Of a DNA stretch of 64,000 nt, positions 61,871 to 64,000 are shown piece by piece (the first letter of the stretch is position 1; every line of letters starts with the position of its first letter). Position numbers and translations under genes: made by a program. The notes beneath the pieces were generated by a model. It did not search any database, was not told the DNA's origin, and worked only from the letters and a program-made list of their open reading frames with translations. This DNA comes from Minicystis rosea (lineage in GTDB: Bacteria > Myxococcota_A > Polyangia > Polyangiales > Polyangiaceae): assembly GCA_001931535.1 (NCBI GenBank), contig CP016211.1, forward strand, positions 12,694,377 through 12,758,376. Direction: 5' to 3'.

Positions 61871-64000
61871 TCAGATCCCGGGCGGGTTGTACGTTTTGTT
61901 GTTCGACTTCTTCGGCGGGACGCGCGGCTTGCTCGCCGGCACGGAGGCCTTCGCGCCGGGCCGGCTCGGCGCCGGAGCCTTGGCCGCCGGCTCGGGAGGC
62001 GTGGGCGGCGGCGGGGCGGCCGTCTCGGTGGGCGCGGCCGCGCCGGTGTCCGCGGGCTTCGCCGTCTCGGGAGGCGTAGGCGGCGCGGGGCTCGGCGCGG
62101 CCGTCGCGGAGGGCGCGCTGCTCGGCTTGGGCGTGGCGGTGGGGGGCGCCGCGGTGGTGCCGGTGCGCACGGGCGGGTCGCCGCCGCCGCCGGCCATGAC
62201 GGCGATGCCGCCGCCGATCACGCCGAGACCGAGGATCACGCCGGCGGCGATGAGCGCGACCGGCTTGCGCCGCTTCGGCACGCCGGGGATTTCGATCGCC
62301 GCGTCCGTCGCGGGGCTCACCGGCGGCGCATCGAAGCGCGGCGCCGGGCCCGGCGGCGGCTCCGGCTCGGGAGGCGGAGGCGGCAGCGCGGGGTGCGCCG
62401 TCATCCCGAGATCGGCCACGTCCGGCTCGCGGCGCGGAGGCGGCGGCGCGTCGCCCGCGGGCTCCTCGTCGAAGGAGATCACCTCCTCGAGCGCGGGCTG
62501 CGTGTCCGCCTGCGAGGTCCGCACGGGCTTGGCCTCGACGGGCTTCGCCTCCGGCTCGTCGTCGCCGAGCGTGATGTCGTGCAGCGTGATGACGGCCTGC
62601 GGCTTGATCACCGAGTCCGGCGCGGCCTCGCCCTGCTTGCCGGAGGCGGGCTTCGCGGAGGCCGGCTCACCCGACGACGCTTGCTTCGCCGACGACGGCT
62701 TCGCGGAGGCCGGCTCGCCGGACCCGGTCTTCGCCGACGACGGCTTCGCGGACGCGGGATCGCCTTCGGAGACGGGCGCGCGGCCCTCGGCGCGATCGAT
62801 CGCGGCCCGGAGATCGTGCGAGCGCTTGCCGAGCTGCTCGCCGAGCGCCTGCTTCACGAAGGCGGCCACGTCCTCTTCGTTCGTGGCCGCGCCGACGGCG
62901 GCGGCCGCTTGATCGAGGGCGCGCTGCATCTCGGCGGCGGTGGTGTAGCGATCCTTCGGATCCTTCTGGAGCGCCTTCTTCACCACCGCTTCGAACTCGG
63001 GCGGCGTGCCGGGGACGATGTTGTGCAGCGGCACCGGCTCGCGGAGCGCGATGTTCTCGATCGTCTTCGCGTCCGTCTCGCCGCGGAACGGGTGGAGCCC
63101 CGTGGTGAGCACGTACAGCAGCACGCCGAACGAGAAGATGTCGCTGCGTCGATCGATGGGGAGCTGCCCCAGCTGCTCCGGCGACAGGTACGGGGTCTTG
63201 CCCTTCACCACGCCGCCCACGCGCGTCTGGTGCAGCCGGCCCTTCGACTTGGCGATGCCGAAGTCGACGATCTTCACGTAGCCCGACGACGACACGAGCA
63301 CGTTCGCCGGCGACACGTCGCGGTGCACGAGATCGACGAGGTTGCCGTCGTCGTCGCGGAGCTCGTGCGCGGCGTGCAGGCCCGCGGCGATTTGCGACGC
63401 GATCTTGAGCACGATGGGCAGCGGGATGCCGCCGAGCGGGCGCGCGGCCTTCACCAGCGAGCCGAGGTTCTCGCCGTCGACCCACTCCATGACGAGGTAG
63501 AGCACCTCGCTCTGCTCGCCGAGGTCGATGATCTCCACCACGTTCGGGTGGCGGATGCGCGCCGCGACGCGCCCCTCGTCGAGGAACATGTTCTCGAAGT
63601 CCGGATCGTCGGAGACGTCCGGCAGCATCGTCTTGATCGCGAAGATCTTCTGGAACCCGCGCGAGCCCGGGAGCCGCGCCGCCCACACGGAGGCCATGCC
63701 GCCGCGCGCGACGGGCATGAGCACCTCGTAGCGGCCCAGCGTCATCCCCGGCGCGACCTTCTCGGTGCCGACGGCGATGCGGCCGAGCCCGCTCGGGCTC
63801 TCGACCGGCTGCGGGGTGTGCGCCGTCTTTCCGCCCGACGTGCCACCCGCAGGATCGGGCGCGGGCGCCGCGGGCTTGGCCACCTCGACCACGGGCTTCG
63901 GCGCTTCGGCCGCGGGCTTCGCGCCCTCGAGCTTGGCCGAGGCCTTCGTCGGATCGGGCTTGTCGGCCGCGGCGATCGCTTGCTTGAGCGCCGGTGAAGG
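61871..64000 (-). CDS. Membrane Ser/Thr protein kinase (5' end beyond the window)
   Basis: The frame is open to the right edge, so at least 710 residues, and the true start is not visible. The N-terminal part is an Ala/Pro/Lys-rich region. The Hanks domain has ARGGMASVW, IFAIKTMLP, catalytic HRDVSPANVLV, DFGIAKSKGR and TPYLSPEQ. A repeat region (GEPASAKPSSAK-like) and an acidic linker lead to one membrane helix (VALIAAGVILGLGVIGGGIAVMA). A long Pro/Thr/Ala-rich extracytoplasmic tail with a basic end follows. It precedes the PEGA gene by 5 bp. It differs from the kinase at 8044 in having no PEGA domain of its own. Confidence 0.9.
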   Translation of the reverse strand, partial: PSPALKQAIAAADKPDPTKASAKLEGAKPAAEAPKPVVEVAKPAAPAPDPAGGTSGGKTAHTPQPVESPSGLGRIAVGTEKVAPGMTLGRYEVLMPVARGGMASVWAARLPGSRGFQKIFAIKTMLPDVSDDPDFENMFLDEGRVAARIRHPNVVEIIDLGEQSEVLYLVMEWVDGENLGSLVKAARPLGGIPLPIVLKIASQIAAGLHAAHELRDDDGNLVDLVHRDVSPANVLVSSSGYVKIVDFGIAKSKGRLHQTRVGGVVKGKTPYLSPEQLGQLPIDRRSDIFSFGVLLYVLTTGLHPFRGETDAKTIENIALREPVPLHNIVPGTPPEFEAVVKKALQKDPKDRYTTAAEMQRALDQAAAAVGAATNEEDVAAFVKQALGEQLGKRSHDLRAAIDRAEGRAPVSEGDPASAKPSSAKTGSGEPASAKPSSAKQASSGEPASAKPASGKQGEAAPDSVIKPQAVITLHDITLGDDEPEAKPVEAKPVRTSQADTQPALEEVISFDEEPAGDAPPPPRREPDVADLGMTAHPALPPPPPEPEPPPGPAPRFDAPPVSPATDAAIEIPGVPKRRKPVALIAAGVILGLGVIGGGIAVMAGGGGDPPVRTGTTAAPPTATPKPSSAPSATAAPSPAPPTPPETAKPADTGAAAPTETAAPPPPTPPEPAAKAPAPSRPGAKASVPASKPRVPPKKSNNKTYNPPGI

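Overview
The window is about 64 kb of very GC-rich chromosomal DNA from what is almost certainly a myxobacterium, most likely of the Polyangiales (Sorangium/Polyangium relatives). This is inferred from content, not from a search. The signs are three Hanks-type Ser/Thr kinases (two of them heading operons with PEGA-domain proteins), FHA/sigma-54 activators, PATAN (DUF4388) signalling modules, many lipoproteins with Ser/Thr/Gly-rich linkers, and secreted proteins ending in MYXO-CTERM-like tails (GC-containing motif, hydrophobic segment, Arg cluster). I see no rRNA, tRNA, CRISPR array, prophage or insertion sequence.

Layout. 1-8 kb: end of a sigma-54 activator, a secreted carbohydrate-binding-like protein divergent from a GH5 glycoside hydrolase around a 20-bp palindrome, an FKBP lipoprotein, two Rossmann enzymes and an Rpn-like nuclease. 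8-15 kb: a translationally coupled operon of kinase, FG-GAP lipoprotein and PEGA protein, then an unknown gene. 15-22 kb: an HTTM membrane protein and a large M36 metalloprotease. 22-26 kb: argC-argB, a divergent M20 peptidase and a cyclophilin. 26-30 kb: an ECF sigma-factor operon followed by a Cys-rich repeat lipoprotein. 30-39.4 kb: ArsC-like protein, TldD, a HemJ/CopD-like membrane protein, a TPR scaffold, and a GH5-like / GT-C / triheme-lipoprotein run. 39.4-48 kb: a hairpin array, an FHA sigma-54 activator, MerR, a 21-bp iterated array, DUF58 and BatA-like genes, and a TPR/retropepsin-like protein. 48-54 kb: a Trp-rich microprotein, an XRE-cupin regulator, a protein that is 42% methionine, panB, a DUF2330 protein and a tail-anchored protein. 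54-64 kb: an MshEN/HD-GYP/REC/PATAN hub with a coupled GNAT enzyme, two more kinases, an FGE-sulfatase-like protein and a second PEGA protein.

The housekeeping content is thin (argB, argC, panB, tldD, peptidyl-prolyl isomerases). Most genes serve signalling, envelope or secreted functions. The most unusual items are the Met-rich protein at 49764, a perfect 73-bp dispersed element placed 2-3 nt after two unrelated stop codons (41808 and 60765), the 42/21-bp array with phased A-tracts at 42529, a lipoprotein that alternates knottin-like and DVDCGG repeats (28433), and a probable poly-G frameshift in the GH5 gene. Several starts were moved downstream from the longest possible start because the upstream extension is low-complexity antisense-type sequence; these cases are stated in the entries.
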